A stretch of DNA of 26,868 nucleotides. Source: Alphaproteobacteria bacterium UBA6189 (GTDB lineage Bacteria; Pseudomonadota; Alphaproteobacteria; Rickettsiales; UBA3002). The position numbers and the translations under genes were made by a program. This document shows, piece after piece, positions 1 to 8,273 of the stretch (the first letter of the stretch is position 1; each line of letters begins with the position of its first letter). Below the pieces are notes generated by a model, which made no database searches, was not told the DNA's origin, and was given only the letters and a program-made list of their open reading frames with translations. Location of the stretch: assembly GCA_002422745.1 (NCBI GenBank), contig DITH01000160.1, forward strand, positions 1 through 26,868, written 5' to 3'.

Positions 1-2324
1 TCGGCACGCTCCAAATGATAGGCAACGTCACGTTCGCCGTCGCTTAAAGGCAGGCAATCTTCTGCCTTTACCGTGGCAAGCACGTCGCGACGCCGCGGCA
101 GGGCAACCAGCTTCCCATCGCGTTCATGCAGCGTAAAGAAATACGCCTGCATCAATTGTTCCAACGCCGCCCGCGCACTCGTTCGCTCGGCGAGAATGAA
201 CCCGTCCAGGCCGATCTGTAAGGCAGAAGCATCCACCAGCGCTGTCTGCCCGGTGGCAGCATTTACCATCTCCTCCACCACCGCAGCGACATGGCTGGTA
301 CCTAGTTTGCCTTGCACCCAATGCCCCGTCACCCAGCTACCGCCATCCGTCCAAACCTGGCGTAGATCCGGCCAATAGGGGTAAGGCCGTGCATCCCAGC
401 TCCATAAAAAACGCTGCGGCACCATGCTGCTATCAGCCCATTCCGCCTCGGTAGCGGCAATCGCCGTACGCTGCGCCATGAAGTCGACCCGGCCGCGCGA
501 AAACCGCGGATAGGCACTTTCGCCGGTCGAGGCGTCGACAAACACATTCGGTTGATTAGTGCAGCCATCCACACTGGCAAACCCGTATTCGGTAAACCAG
601 ATCGGCTTACTTTCCGGCACCCAGCTCGTAGTACTGTCGTCGGGATTGGTATGGGTGTGGCGCCACCAATAATCGATGTTCTTCCAGGCATATGCTGGCT
701 CAAGCGGCGCCTTGGTCGTGCGCGCTTCATCGGTATAATACCAGTCATACCCCTCGCCGGAACGCCAGCCTTCGCGAATGGTCGCGAGATCATAGCCGGT
801 TTGCGTCTCGTCGGTCAGCGGAAAATAGGCATCGATACCCACCATGTCGATCGCGCTCGATGCCCATAGCGGGTCGAGATGATACCAGCCTTCCCCGCTA
901 TGGTGATATTCCGTCCAATCGGCGGCATAGGTAACTTTCGTGTCGCTCCCCAGCAATCCTTTCACCGTACTGGCAAGGTCTACCAGCTGGGTCACCGCCG
1001 GAAATACTCCCGCGTCGCTGGTCACGGCAGTGAGGTCACGCAACTCCGAGCCAATAGCAAACGCATCGACTTTTCCCACGAGCAACGTCGCGTAATGCTG
1101 AATGAAAGCGTGATAGCCATGCGCTTTAGTAAAGAAATCCGCCACATGGCTACTGCTTCCCGTCAACAGGCCGCGCCAGGGTTTACCGGGCACATCCATC
1201 AACACCATGGGGTAGAAAAACACCTTTAATCCACGGGCACGAATCGCCGCACATAGCCGTACGATACTACCGTCATCGGGCGTACCACCATAGCGTAATT
1301 TGCCGTCATCACTGCCGATTTGCCGAGCAGTCGCACGGTTTAATCCGGCGACCGACCAATCCAGCGGTGAGGTCACGGAATGGCTTTGATACTCCACGCT
1401 CGGCCATATCTCGCAATCGGCGATATCCATGCTGGTGCCGAACCAATTCACCACCACGCCCACCCATTCCAGGTTAGGAAAGGTCTGCTGCATCTGGTCG
1501 AGCGCCACCAGCACATTTGTTTTGCCTTCCGGCGTATGCTGGTTGAGGGGGGTTTCAAACCCGGTCTGCAGCCACGTACCGTCTGCATCCGCCCCACTGA
1601 GCTTATAATTCGCCTGGGTGTCGTACACAAATTCGCCCGAGCCGGGAATCAGCATCACCGATTTTACCAGCGACTCCACCGGCTGCTCTTCAGCATCGCG
1701 CTGCGCCGTTTTGCGTGTAACTTCAAACGTAAAATTTGGAATCCGGTTGCCAAATTCGGCGAGCGGGAAATCTTCAATGACCACATAGGCAAGCCCGCGA
1801 TACGCCGGGGTCTGCCCCACCCCTTCATACGATTCGATCAGCGCATCTGGCATTTGTTCTTCACTGCCGCGATAGAGTCGGTACGTGCCCAGGCTTAAAT
1901 CAAGCAGTTTTGCATCCGCCCAGACCCGATCAATCCGTGTAATTTCACCCTCGCAAATGCCGATCGCCAACGTCACATAATAACGGTAATCCGACTGCGT
2001 CGTTTTGCTGCTACGCCCGCCCCCTGCGCCTTTGCCGCCGCCGGTGCTTGTCGTGGTTGTCGTCACAACCTCCTTGATGGGGCGCGACCACAACACGTTC
2101 CCCGCCAGCCGTACCGAACCCCATACTTTTGGGATGGCTTTGCCATAGGTTGAGGTTTGCACGGCCAGTTCTTCCAGTCGCGGCCCCTCGTAATGGCGCC
2201 TGGTCGACCCGCCGAGTCGCGCGCCCAATCCGCTTCCCACCTGGCCACCGATAAAACCGCCCACCGGCCCACCAACCGCCGTCCCGACAGCAGTGCCAAT
2301 CGTCCCCAGAATCTGTGTCGACAT
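1..2324 (-). CDS. GTA/phage tail hub 'megatron' with TIM-barrel domain (gp15-like), C-terminus outside window
   Basis: This is the N-terminal 774 residues of the large baseplate or hub protein of RcGTA-like particles; the gene runs off the left edge. The start is an ATG at 2324 followed by a Gly-rich, glycine-zipper-like segment (about residues 5-40). A Gly/Ser/Thr-rich insert follows at about 88-105. Beyond it lies the GTA TIM-barrel domain, which has the block KPIWFTEYGF and then NQPNVF, typical of this family. Two glutamates, E427 (AIGSELRDL) and E579 (WFTEYG), sit where clan-A glycosidases place their catalytic pair. The homologous RcGTA protein forms the tail tip and may degrade or bind cell-surface polysaccharide. 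It is separated from the peptidase gene gp14 by an opposite-strand lipoprotein gene, which is unusual because gp14 and gp15 are normally adjacent. The family call is confident; enzymatic activity is inferred. Confidence 0.93.
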   Translation of the reverse strand, partial: MSTQILGTIGTAVGTAVGGPVGGFIGGQVGSGLGARLGGSTRRHYEGPRLEELAVQTSTYGKAIPKVWGSVRLAGNVLWSRPIKEVVTTTTTSTGGGKGAGGGRSSKTTQSDYRYYVTLAIGICEGEITRIDRVWADAKLLDLSLGTYRLYRGSEEQMPDALIESYEGVGQTPAYRGLAYVVIEDFPLAEFGNRIPNFTFEVTRKTAQRDAEEQPVESLVKSVMLIPGSGEFVYDTQANYKLSGADADGTWLQTGFETPLNQHTPEGKTNVLVALDQMQQTFPNLEWVGVVVNWFGTSMDIADCEIWPSVEYQSHSVTSPLDWSVAGLNRATARQIGSDDGKLRYGGTPDDGSIVRLCAAIRARGLKVFFYPMVLMDVPGKPWRGLLTGSSSHVADFFTKAHGYHAFIQHYATLLVGKVDAFAIGSELRDLTAVTSDAGVFPAVTQLVDLASTVKGLLGSDTKVTYAADWTEYHHSGEGWYHLDPLWASSAIDMVGIDAYFPLTDETQTGYDLATIREGWRSGEGYDWYYTDEARTTKAPLEPAYAWKNIDYWWRHTHTNPDDSTTSWVPESKPIWFTEYGFASVDGCTNQPNVFVDASTGESAYPRFSRGRVDFMAQRTAIAATEAEWADSSMVPQRFLWSWDARPYPYWPDLRQVWTDGGSWVTGHWVQGKLGTSHVAAVVEEMVNAATGQTALVDASALQIGLDGFILAERTSARAALEQLMQAYFFTLHERDGKLVALPRRRDVLATVKAEDCLPLSDGERDVAYHLERA

Positions 2325-2347
2325 ATGTTCTCCTAATAGGTGAGCGC

Positions 2348-2363
2348 GCCAAATTTATTTGGC
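2348..2363. promoter_or_regulatory. 16-bp perfect palindrome, candidate operator
   Basis: Two 7-bp arms, GCCAAAT and ATTTGGC, flank a TT centre. The palindrome lies in the 101-bp spacer between the divergent starts of the hub gene (2324) and the lipoprotein gene (2426), 23 bp upstream of the hub ATG. A dimeric regulator controlling either gene is possible. No clear -35/-10 pair could be assigned on either strand. Confidence 0.4.
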
Positions 2364-2425
2364 ATTTCCGTTTACAGGCATGTTTCTGCATCTATCTTTA
2401 ACGCCGGAATGATTAGCCTGAATGC

Positions 2426-2806
2426 ATGGTTAAACCGTGCGCTACAGATCCCAGTTTTCGAAAAAAATGGCACCAACCTGCCTTAGCACTGGCGGCGTTA
2501 TTCCTTTTACCAGCTTGCCAATCGGTAGATTATTCCGTCGAGCGCGAGCATTTTGTTCGTGATACCGCCGACAGCGATAACGATGCACTCGACACACGTG
2601 GCCAGATATACGTCAACCTCAGTGAATCCGAGATCGCCAAGCCCTATGTGATAAACGTCAATCGAGTGCGCAACTTTACCAATAAAGGCTATGCTATCCA
2701 TGCCCCGCTAGTCGATAACCGTGATGATTTTCGTACTCATTTTGCCGTGTCGCGCACCAAGGATTATAAATGGTTCAGCGGGTTGCAAATGCGTTGGGAA
2801 TTCTAA
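2426..2806 (+). CDS. Putative lipoprotein of unknown function inserted between gp14 and gp15
   Basis: This is a 126-aa protein with a charged N-terminus, a hydrophobic stretch (about residues 18-30) and a lipobox-like LPAC ending in C31. It is therefore probably exported and lipidated; the Pro at -2 is atypical. The mature part is about 95 residues, rich in Asp and Asn, with no domain I recognise. It lies on the strand opposite to the surrounding tail genes. Its TAA shares the four bases CTAA (2803-2806) with the TAG of the peptidase gene, so the genes overlap tail to tail. No strong Shine-Dalgarno is seen before the ATG. An outer-membrane role such as immunity or surface modification is speculation. 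Confidence 0.7.
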   Translation: MVKPCATDPSFRKKWHQPALALAALFLLPACQSVDYSVEREHFVRDTADSDNDALDTRGQIYVNLSESEIAKPYVINVNRVRNFTNKGYAIHAPLVDNRDDFRTHFAVSRTKDYKWFSGLQMRWEF

Positions 2807-3243
2807 TCCTGTGGCAGTCGAAAAATGCACCGGGTCGCCGCTTGCCAGGCGGTATCGTAGCGATGCTCCACTACCTGCCTCGCCGGCGCATACGCATGGA
2901 TCATTCCCAGCGCCGCCGGATGCGGATAATCGCTCACTAGCGCCAGGTGCTGTGGCTCACCCAGTATATCCAGTAATAACACATCGCCCGGCTGCGGCTG
3001 CGTCACCGGCCTCAGCCACCGGCCCAGCTGCTCCCGCAACATCACTGTATCGGGACGAGAGCTGTAATCTCGCCGGTCGATCATATGGGGCGATTGCCCG
3101 GCTAATGTTATTCCGCAACGGCTGCCGACAACCACTAACAATCCCAGGCAATCGAGCCCGTATTCGTGGTGGCGCCCCTGATGCCGAAACCGTACGCCAC
3201 GCAGGCGACGGGCTTCGGCAACCATCATGGTTGCTAGCGTCAT
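2803..3243 (-). CDS. NlpC/P60-family cell-wall peptidase of the tail (gp14-like)
   Basis: This 146-aa protein matches the size of the RcGTA gp14 peptidase. The catalytic cysteine is C32 in the block GLDCLGLL; H99 (PQHLALVS) and H116 (MIHAYA) complete the expected Cys-His-His arrangement. The family cuts peptide links in peptidoglycan, and in GTAs and siphoviruses it helps the tail cross the recipient wall. It sits between the hub/Fe-S gene group and the megatron gene, as in RcGTA, except for the intervening DUF2335 gene upstream and lipoprotein gene downstream. Its stop overlaps the lipoprotein stop by 4 bp. The start ATG at 3243 is preceded by a purine-rich stretch on the minus strand. Confidence 0.93.
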   Translation of the reverse strand: MTLATMMVAEARRLRGVRFRHQGRHHEYGLDCLGLLVVVGSRCGITLAGQSPHMIDRRDYSSRPDTVMLREQLGRWLRPVTQPQPGDVLLLDILGEPQHLALVSDYPHPAALGMIHAYAPARQVVEHRYDTAWQAATRCIFRLPQD

Positions 3244-3272
3244 AGGAGTTCCTCAAAATGAGATGAATATTT

Positions 3273-3695
3273 CTACGGTTTTTCCGCCCGGAAATTAGTC
3301 CGCATGCTGGGACGCGCAAACAAAGGCCGTTGGCCCAGGCTTTTCGCATACCACCAGACGATAGCCGCCATCGTCACGATCGCCAGCCCGAACACCCAGA
3401 TAAACGCGGCCACCGTCGGGTTACCCGTTTTGCCGATATAGGCGGCGGAGATAAAAATGGCGATGCCGATGCCAAACCCAAGTAACTGCCCCAGAATCGT
3501 CGATACCTGGTGCACTTTTAACGCCCGGTTTTCCCAGGCATGGCGGTGCACCTGTTCGCGCTCGAACATATCCAGGATGCGTCCGGCAGATCCGTTCAAC
3601 ACCGTGTCATAGGCTTCCAGCATTTCTGGGCTGGGCAGCCCTTCCGGGGCACGCCGCGGCTGTTTCTTTTCAAAGGGGCGCTGGCGTTCATTCAC
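3273..3695 (-). CDS. DUF2335-type predicted membrane protein
   Basis: I chose a GTG start at 3695, whose GTGA overlaps the TGA of the upstream gene (translational coupling). This gives 140 aa. An in-frame ATG at 3716 would add seven residues. A basic N-terminal tail leads to the DUF2335-like block LPSPEMLEAYDTVL, followed by GRILDMFEREQVHRH. Two transmembrane helices (about 67-88 and 94-116) and a basic C-terminus follow. DUF2335 proteins are small predicted membrane proteins of unknown function found in phages and bacteria. One lodged between the Fe-S hub and the NlpC/P60 gene is not part of the standard GTA order. It could act as a holin- or pinholin-like protein, but that is only inferred from topology. 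Confidence 0.8.
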   Translation of the reverse strand: MNERQRPFEKKQPRRAPEGLPSPEMLEAYDTVLNGSAGRILDMFEREQVHRHAWENRALKVHQVSTILGQLLGFGIGIAIFISAAYIGKTGNPTVAAFIWVFGLAIVTMAAIVWWYAKSLGQRPLFARPSMRTNFRAEKP

Positions 3696-3948
3696 GGTAC
3701 GTCTCCATAATGGCATCGATATCGTCGGCAATTCGCTTGGTATCGCCGCGGAACGCCTCGGCCGCATTTCGGTACGGATACCGGTAAAGCGGGCTTTCCT
3801 GCACGCGCAGCCCCGCCGATAATCCTTCCACCATGCTTAATAACCATCGCATGCCACCATCATGCGCCAGCTGGCACGCCGTTGCAATAGGATCATTACG
3901 GCGAACGCGTCGCTGAAGTTTCAAGCAGCTTATCCATCCCCGGCACAT
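3688..3948 (-). CDS. Small conserved-looking protein between gp13-like and DUF2335 genes
   Basis: This open frame codes for up to 86 aa. The start is uncertain. The ATG at 3948 lies inside the 3' end of the hub gene, and the next in-frame ATG (the Met of GGMRWLLS) would remove about 32 residues. The core, from RNDPIATACQLAHDGG through SPLYRYPYRNAAEAFRGD, looks like a real folded, mostly helical segment. No domain is recognised. Its TGA overlaps the GTG of the DUF2335 gene, so it belongs to the tail operon. A few GTA-like clusters carry an extra small gene here, but no homology is claimed. Confidence 0.6.
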   Translation of the reverse strand: MCRGWISCLKLQRRVRRNDPIATACQLAHDGGMRWLLSMVEGLSAGLRVQESPLYRYPYRNAAEAFRGDTKRIADDIDAIMETYRE

Positions 3949-4744
3949 GCGGTTCGCCGCGAAAATTCACCGCATTGGCAAATTTAGCCGTACAGCTGGC
4001 GAATAATTTATCGCACCCTGCTACTGCCTGATACGTATCCCCCAGCGCGATCGGATGGGGCATGGGCAAAAACAAGGTAAACTGGCCCTGCCCAAAGGCC
4101 CGCACTTCCATATGTAGCCCACTATTGGCACCGCTGGTGAATAGCACCTGCCCATAAGCAAAGTAATGATTCGCCTCTTCCCGCGCGTCATCGCTGAATT
4201 GGTGTTGCGATACCACGGCCGTGACCGTCCCGGTTACCGTAAATGCCGCGAGCTCCACTCCGCATCTCGCATCGCCCAGTTTGGCCCGACAGCTATGCGT
4301 ATACACGGCGCCAATCGGCTGTTGCAGCAAGGCACTCACACCCCGTATTTCTGCCACGAAACGTTGCCCCTGCAAGGTTACCTCGCCCAGCCAGCCCCGC
4401 TTCAACGGCAAGCTTCCGCCCGATGGGTCTTGGTAATTCACCATGAACATATTTACCACCGCATGGTCGAGCTTACCGCTCAGTACTGCGGCCTGGCTGA
4501 TGCCGCTCTCGCTCAGCAGCCCTTGCAACTCCCCGTTATCAACCGTCAGACCAAGCTCCGAGCTTACCGCGCTGGGCGTCATGCCACTATCGGCCATATA
4601 GAGTGCGTCATCCACCTGCAGGTCGGCATCGTGGTCGGTAAACCGAAATGCTGTGCCATCCCGGCAGGTGATATGCCAACAGGTCGCCAGCGTCGTAACT
4701 TCCTGTGCCAGATGCGCCGTAAGCGATTCCGAAATGGTCAGCAT
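3896..4744 (-). CDS. GTA hub protein with Fe-S cysteines, DUF2163 (gp13-like)
   Basis: This 282-aa protein is counted from an ATG at 4744 that overlaps the stop of the gp12-like gene (TGATG); a GTG one codon upstream is an alternative. The sequence carries the family hallmark of paired cysteines: C152 and C161 (CRAKLGDARC), then C244 and C251 (CDKLFASC). The block NFRGEPHVPGMD follows near the C-terminus. In RcGTA the homologous hub protein holds an iron-sulfur cluster through such cysteines and forms the tail tip with the distal tail and megatron proteins. Neighbours and overlap agree with co-translation. The length is close to the family norm and no damage is seen. Confidence 0.95.
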   Translation of the reverse strand: MLTISESLTAHLAQEVTTLATCWHITCRDGTAFRFTDHDADLQVDDALYMADSGMTPSAVSSELGLTVDNGELQGLLSESGISQAAVLSGKLDHAVVNMFMVNYQDPSGGSLPLKRGWLGEVTLQGQRFVAEIRGVSALLQQPIGAVYTHSCRAKLGDARCGVELAAFTVTGTVTAVVSQHQFSDDAREEANHYFAYGQVLFTSGANSGLHMEVRAFGQGQFTLFLPMPHPIALGDTYQAVAGCDKLFASCTAKFANAVNFRGEPHVPGMDKLLETSATRSP

Positions 4745-5343
4745 CACACCCTCACTTCAATCAGGGGAATATCCAGCCAGGAATGGATGCCATATGCTTC
4801 CAACGTGGCCGACAGTCGGTCGGTATCGAAACGCACCGGCACATCGAATTCAAAATCTGCCGTGATGGCCGCACCTTCTGCGGGCGGGCTTACAAAACTC
4901 ACTATCCCTTGGGTGGTCTGCACGTTCAGGCCCGATACTTGCGACACCCCATCCACATACACCTGCACCGTGCCGCTCACCGGTTTGTAAATCCGCCGCA
5001 CCTCTTCCACCGTGCCGCTGCTGTAGCGTTTCACAAGCGGGAATGCGGTCGTCACCCCATCCCCCGCGCCCAACGACTCGCCTTCTACCTGGTAATCCGT
5101 CCAGTCCTTGAAGCGAAAACCGATCGCACGGCCCTTGCGGGCACGAAAAAACGCCACCAGCGTATCGAGCTGGGTTTTGCTTTTTACCCCGTGCGCCACG
5201 TTATAACGCGCGCGCGCCTGGCTCCAGGTGACGTTGCGCTGTTCGTAGCCGTTCTGGCTCATCACGATATCTGTTGCGTATTCCGGTCCGCCCGAACTGC
5301 CATAGCTAATATCCGGCGGAAATTGTACTTCCACGAATCCCAT
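4744..5343 (-). CDS. Distal tail protein, DUF2460 (gp12-like)
   Basis: This 199-aa protein is of the usual DUF2460 size. It begins MGFVEVQFPPDISYG and contains the diagnostic FFRARKGRAIGFRFKDWTDY stretch, followed by a beta-rich domain ending in the typical IPLIEVRV. In RcGTA it is the distal tail protein that joins the tail tube to the hub. It starts the gp12-gp15 block, immediately after a strong minus-strand terminator. It must therefore be expressed from read-through or from a promoter in the short spacer at about 5344-5420, where I see no convincing element. Its stop overlaps the next start by one base. Confidence 0.94.
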   Translation of the reverse strand: MGFVEVQFPPDISYGSSGGPEYATDIVMSQNGYEQRNVTWSQARARYNVAHGVKSKTQLDTLVAFFRARKGRAIGFRFKDWTDYQVEGESLGAGDGVTTAFPLVKRYSSGTVEEVRRIYKPVSGTVQVYVDGVSQVSGLNVQTTQGIVSFVSPPAEGAAITADFEFDVPVRFDTDRLSATLEAYGIHSWLDIPLIEVRV

Positions 5344-5364
5344 TACCGATCCTTTGGTTGAAAT

Positions 5365-5408
5365 AAAAAAAAGCCGCCGGAATGACGCATCCCAGCGGCG
5401 TATTTTTT
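5365..5408 (-). terminator. Rho-independent terminator after the 316-aa gene, bidirectional
   Basis: On the minus strand an 8-bp stem (GCCGCTGG with CCGGCGGC, one G-U pair) encloses an 11-nt loop and is followed by a run of eight T. The plus strand has TATTTTTT after the same stem, so it could stop transcription from both sides. The arms are 5373-5380 and 5392-5399. It separates the accessory block (5421-10158) from the distal tail operon. Confidence 0.85.
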
Positions 5409-5420
5409 AAAAAAAGTATC

Positions 5421-6371
5421 TTATACGCTTAGTGCCTGCGGCCCCGTGGCACGTTCGGCATTTACCTGGGCCGCGAACGATCCAGCCCGCATTTTCTGGC
5501 CACCCACACGCTGCGCCCAACCGCCTTGTTCGGCGCGCTGCTGCATCCCGGGCGAATGCATCACCAGGTTCGCTTCATCGATCTGCCCGCGATTGAGCAA
5601 TTCTGCATCACGCGCGGCCGCTTGCATCAGCTCGGGCATGCTCTGCATTACCACCTGCTGTTGCGCCGGGTTCATCTTGTGGAACGCATGGCCGCCCGTC
5701 TGTTTCTTGATTTGCTTTTGCAGCTGCTCGTCCTGCGCCATCCGTAGCAGGAAAATATCGTTCGCCTCTACCGCTTGCCCCTGGCTGCGCTTCTCGCTGA
5801 TATGCGCCGCGACATCGGTCGTCTCCAGCACATGCTTGTCGAACAGCGGGTTCACGGCCATACCGGCAACACTGCCGCCAACACTGCCGACCGTATGCGC
5901 AACCGCGTGCCCGGCGGAATGGCTCAGTCCGCTAATACCCGGCAGCAATCCCGCACCACCCAGCAATGCGCCCCCGGCGATACCGCCACCTGCGGCCATG
6001 AGCGCCACGCGGTTCTGGCTGTTTTTTTCGCGGTCTACTTTGGCAATGGCGTTCGCCACCATCGGATTCACTTGCGCCGCAAGCTGCAGATCCTTCACCG
6101 TTACGCTATTGGGGTCGATCCCCAGCTGCGCCGCCACCGGCACGCGGTAATAATCGGCCAGCACTTTTTTCTGTTCATTTGCCACCCGGTCGTTTTTCGC
6201 CCGATCAATAAAAAACGAGCCGATCATACCCGGCAGGCCAAGCCACGCCACAGCGAAAACCGCTACACCCAGCGCGGTATTCACAAAGCCGCCCTTGGCC
6301 TTTTCCATACCGCTCTTCAGCGACACGGCCGCCGTGGTCGAACTTTTAACTGCTAAACGAGGTTTTCCCAT
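5421..6371 (-). CDS. 316-aa glycine-rich membrane-type protein of unknown function
   Basis: I do not recognise this protein. After a basic N-terminus there is one clear hydrophobic helix (about residues 28-54). A charged helical segment with LADYYRVPVAAQLGIDP follows, then a long Gly/Ala-rich hydrophobic stretch (about 122-172) able to form a hairpin of glycine-zipper helices. The C-terminal half (175-316) is soluble, Gln- and Met-rich and helical. It could be an inner-membrane protein or a protein that inserts into target membranes. It sits where a GTA would encode tail-tube or tape-measure genes but shows no tape-measure hallmarks. It has its own PHO-box-like promoter, whose -10 ends only six bases before the ATG, and it ends at a strong terminator. 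Confidence 0.85.
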   Translation of the reverse strand: MGKPRLAVKSSTTAAVSLKSGMEKAKGGFVNTALGVAVFAVAWLGLPGMIGSFFIDRAKNDRVANEQKKVLADYYRVPVAAQLGIDPNSVTVKDLQLAAQVNPMVANAIAKVDREKNSQNRVALMAAGGGIAGGALLGGAGLLPGISGLSHSAGHAVAHTVGSVGGSVAGMAVNPLFDKHVLETTDVAAHISEKRSQGQAVEANDIFLLRMAQDEQLQKQIKKQTGGHAFHKMNPAQQQVVMQSMPELMQAAARDAELLNRGQIDEANLVMHSPGMQQRAEQGGWAQRVGGQKMRAGSFAAQVNAERATGPQALSV

Positions 6372-6377
6372 GCTTGC

Positions 6378-6423
6378 ATTCTAACAGAAGCACGCCAGAA
6401 CAATCATGAAGCTTTTATGACAA
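6378..6423 (-). promoter_or_regulatory. PHO-box-like promoter of the 316-aa gene
   Basis: Read on the minus strand, the half-sites are TTGTCAT (6423-6417) and GCTTCAT (6412-6406), separated by AAAA. After exactly 22 bases comes the -10 TAGAAT (6383-6378). The ATG at 6371 lies six bases after the -10, so the predicted transcript would be leaderless or nearly so. Four other promoters in the window share this design. Confidence 0.7.
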
Positions 6424-6451
6424 ATCGCGCGTAGAGCCGCGCTCACCTTAG

Positions 6452-8269
6452 CTATTGTGCACGTTCCATCTGGCGATCGAGCACCATGCCGTCATGACGC
6501 GATTGCGACGCCTGGATTTGCAGTTTGGGCACGCCCAACGCTGCTTTCATTCGCGCGTCATCGGTCGCTTTCTCCGCGTCCGCCTGCGCATCCGCCATGT
6601 CGGCAAACTTCTCGCGCGGACTCAGCATCATATCCACCGGGCCTTTGACACCATCACCAGCGAGCGTGTTATCATTCGCCACCTTGATATTTTCATTCGC
6701 CGCCGTGGGGATCTCTTTTACTTTCGCCTGCGTCCCCTGTGCGTGGGAAGCCGCTTGCCGCGCATCGAGCACCTGCTTGGCTTCCGCCGCCAAAGGCGCG
6801 AATTTCGACTCGGTCGTAATCGTCTGCATGATTTCACGCAGGCTTAGCTTTTGCTCCACCAGCTTCGCGGCCACCGGGCTCGCCAGGCGGTTATAATATC
6901 CCCCCTGCGCCGCCACTTGGGGGACGTTAGCCACCAGTTGGCGCACCAGTGTGATCTTATCGGCGGGAGTCACCTGCAATTCGCCCTTCTCGGCTTTCTG
7001 CAAGTTCGCATAGGCATTCAGCAGCGGATTATCTTTCACCAGGGCCTGAGCAGCCATCGGCAAGGCGGCCACACCCATAAAGGCGGCGGTGCCAGCATGA
7101 CCACCCATCCCCATGGTAGCGGTCATGACACCTTCGCTAGCTGTGGTCAACCCAGCCGTCAGCCAACGGCCTTGCTTATCCTTACGGTAGGTTTTCTGTG
7201 CCTCAACCAGATACGGATGGTTCGCATCGCCAATATCTCGGGTCATATCGGCCAGCGCTTGGGCCCCCACATTATTTGCATGGCGTGTGGTGAAATAGGC
7301 CGATGCTCCGGCCGCCACCGTGCCTACACCCAGCATGGCCGTCAAAATCGGTGTACGCCCGGCATAGTGCGCGGCGTTCTTCACCAGCTCGCCGAGACCT
7401 TTACCCACAGCACTACCGTGAGCTTCGGCTGCTAAAGCAGCGCGCTTGCCCTGCAGTGCGGTCGTTTTCACATCACGGAGGGCTTCGGTAATTTTGGCCG
7501 GGGCATTTTCCAGCGAAAGCCTGTCGAATGCATGGGAAATATTTTCAAAATGCGTGGCGCGGTGTGCTGCCCCCATTCCCTCCACATTGTGTTGGGCCAG
7601 TCGGGTTAACTCCGAGAATTGTCCGCCATGCCCCGTCAAACCTTCAGCAATTTTACCCAGGCTAGCCGCCGCCTCTTCGCTTTGCTTCAAATTCGCCAGA
7701 TGACGTTTTTGCGCAAATTTCTCCAGCCTACGCGACAACCAGCCGCCTGATTTTCCTTCTGTCGCGCGGTCAATCACGCCATGCATCCGTTGCTTCATCG
7801 GGGTGCCAATGCGGGCGGCAACTTTGCCCGCGTGGGTATCCAGTTTATCCGCCGCACGGTTTATCTTGGCTACGCGCGCATCCGAGTATCCGGTCAGCTT
7901 AAACTGGTCGGCGGCGCTTTGCGCCATATAGCGCGGCAGGCTGGCAATTTCCGACACCGAAACATGGCCCGGCACCGTAGCCGTCATATGGCCAATCGCA
8001 CGTAGCGGTGCGCTGAGTTTACGTAACCCCACCAGCCGCAACAGCATCGAAGGAAGCAGCACTAACTGTAACGTAAATGGCAACGACGAAAAATTGCGGA
8101 CTTTATCCGCACGCACAGCATTTTTTTCTTCGCGGCTCAGTGCCGAAGCAGGCTTTAATTGCGTTCCGGCCACCGCCGTATTGCGTAGATTGCGTTGCGT
8201 ACCGCCGCGCACCGCAGTTTCCGGCATGCGGATTTTTCCTTTCGGGAGGGACGGTGTAAACTGTTCCAT
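6452..8269 (-). CDS. 605-aa helical, partly hydrophobic protein of unknown function
   Basis: This is an unrecognised 605-aa protein. It has a disordered, basic N-terminus (1-60), a hydrophobic helix at about 63-82, and a long amphipathic region with many Ala, Lys and Gln. Two hydrophobic Gly/Ala segments follow at about 303-325 and 390-410. The C-terminal tail is polar and includes AANENIKVANDN. The overall look (membrane-active segments inside long helices) resembles toxins, effectors or a tape measure, but nothing conclusive is visible. It follows the 600-aa gene, but a promoter of its own is placed in the 87-bp spacer. A GGAG at 8283-8280 is ten bases before the ATG, a rather long spacing. 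Similar style and promoter suggest that it works with the 316- and 600-aa proteins. Confidence 0.85.
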   Translation of the reverse strand: MEQFTPSLPKGKIRMPETAVRGGTQRNLRNTAVAGTQLKPASALSREEKNAVRADKVRNFSSLPFTLQLVLLPSMLLRLVGLRKLSAPLRAIGHMTATVPGHVSVSEIASLPRYMAQSAADQFKLTGYSDARVAKINRAADKLDTHAGKVAARIGTPMKQRMHGVIDRATEGKSGGWLSRRLEKFAQKRHLANLKQSEEAAASLGKIAEGLTGHGGQFSELTRLAQHNVEGMGAAHRATHFENISHAFDRLSLENAPAKITEALRDVKTTALQGKRAALAAEAHGSAVGKGLGELVKNAAHYAGRTPILTAMLGVGTVAAGASAYFTTRHANNVGAQALADMTRDIGDANHPYLVEAQKTYRKDKQGRWLTAGLTTASEGVMTATMGMGGHAGTAAFMGVAALPMAAQALVKDNPLLNAYANLQKAEKGELQVTPADKITLVRQLVANVPQVAAQGGYYNRLASPVAAKLVEQKLSLREIMQTITTESKFAPLAAEAKQVLDARQAASHAQGTQAKVKEIPTAANENIKVANDNTLAGDGVKGPVDMMLSPREKFADMADAQADAEKATDDARMKAALGVPKLQIQASQSRHDGMVLDRQMERAQ

Positions 8270-8273
8270 AAAT

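Noticed and set aside
1380..1898. Plus-strand frame of 172 codons inside the megatron gene
   Set aside because: The minus-strand frame continues through this stretch as normal hub sequence; the plus frame is a GC-rich shadow.
4166..4990. Long plus-strand open frame of 274 codons across the hub and distal tail genes
   Set aside because: It lies wholly on the reverse of two clearly recognised genes, has no ribosome site and its translation has the Arg/His-rich look of a shadow frame.
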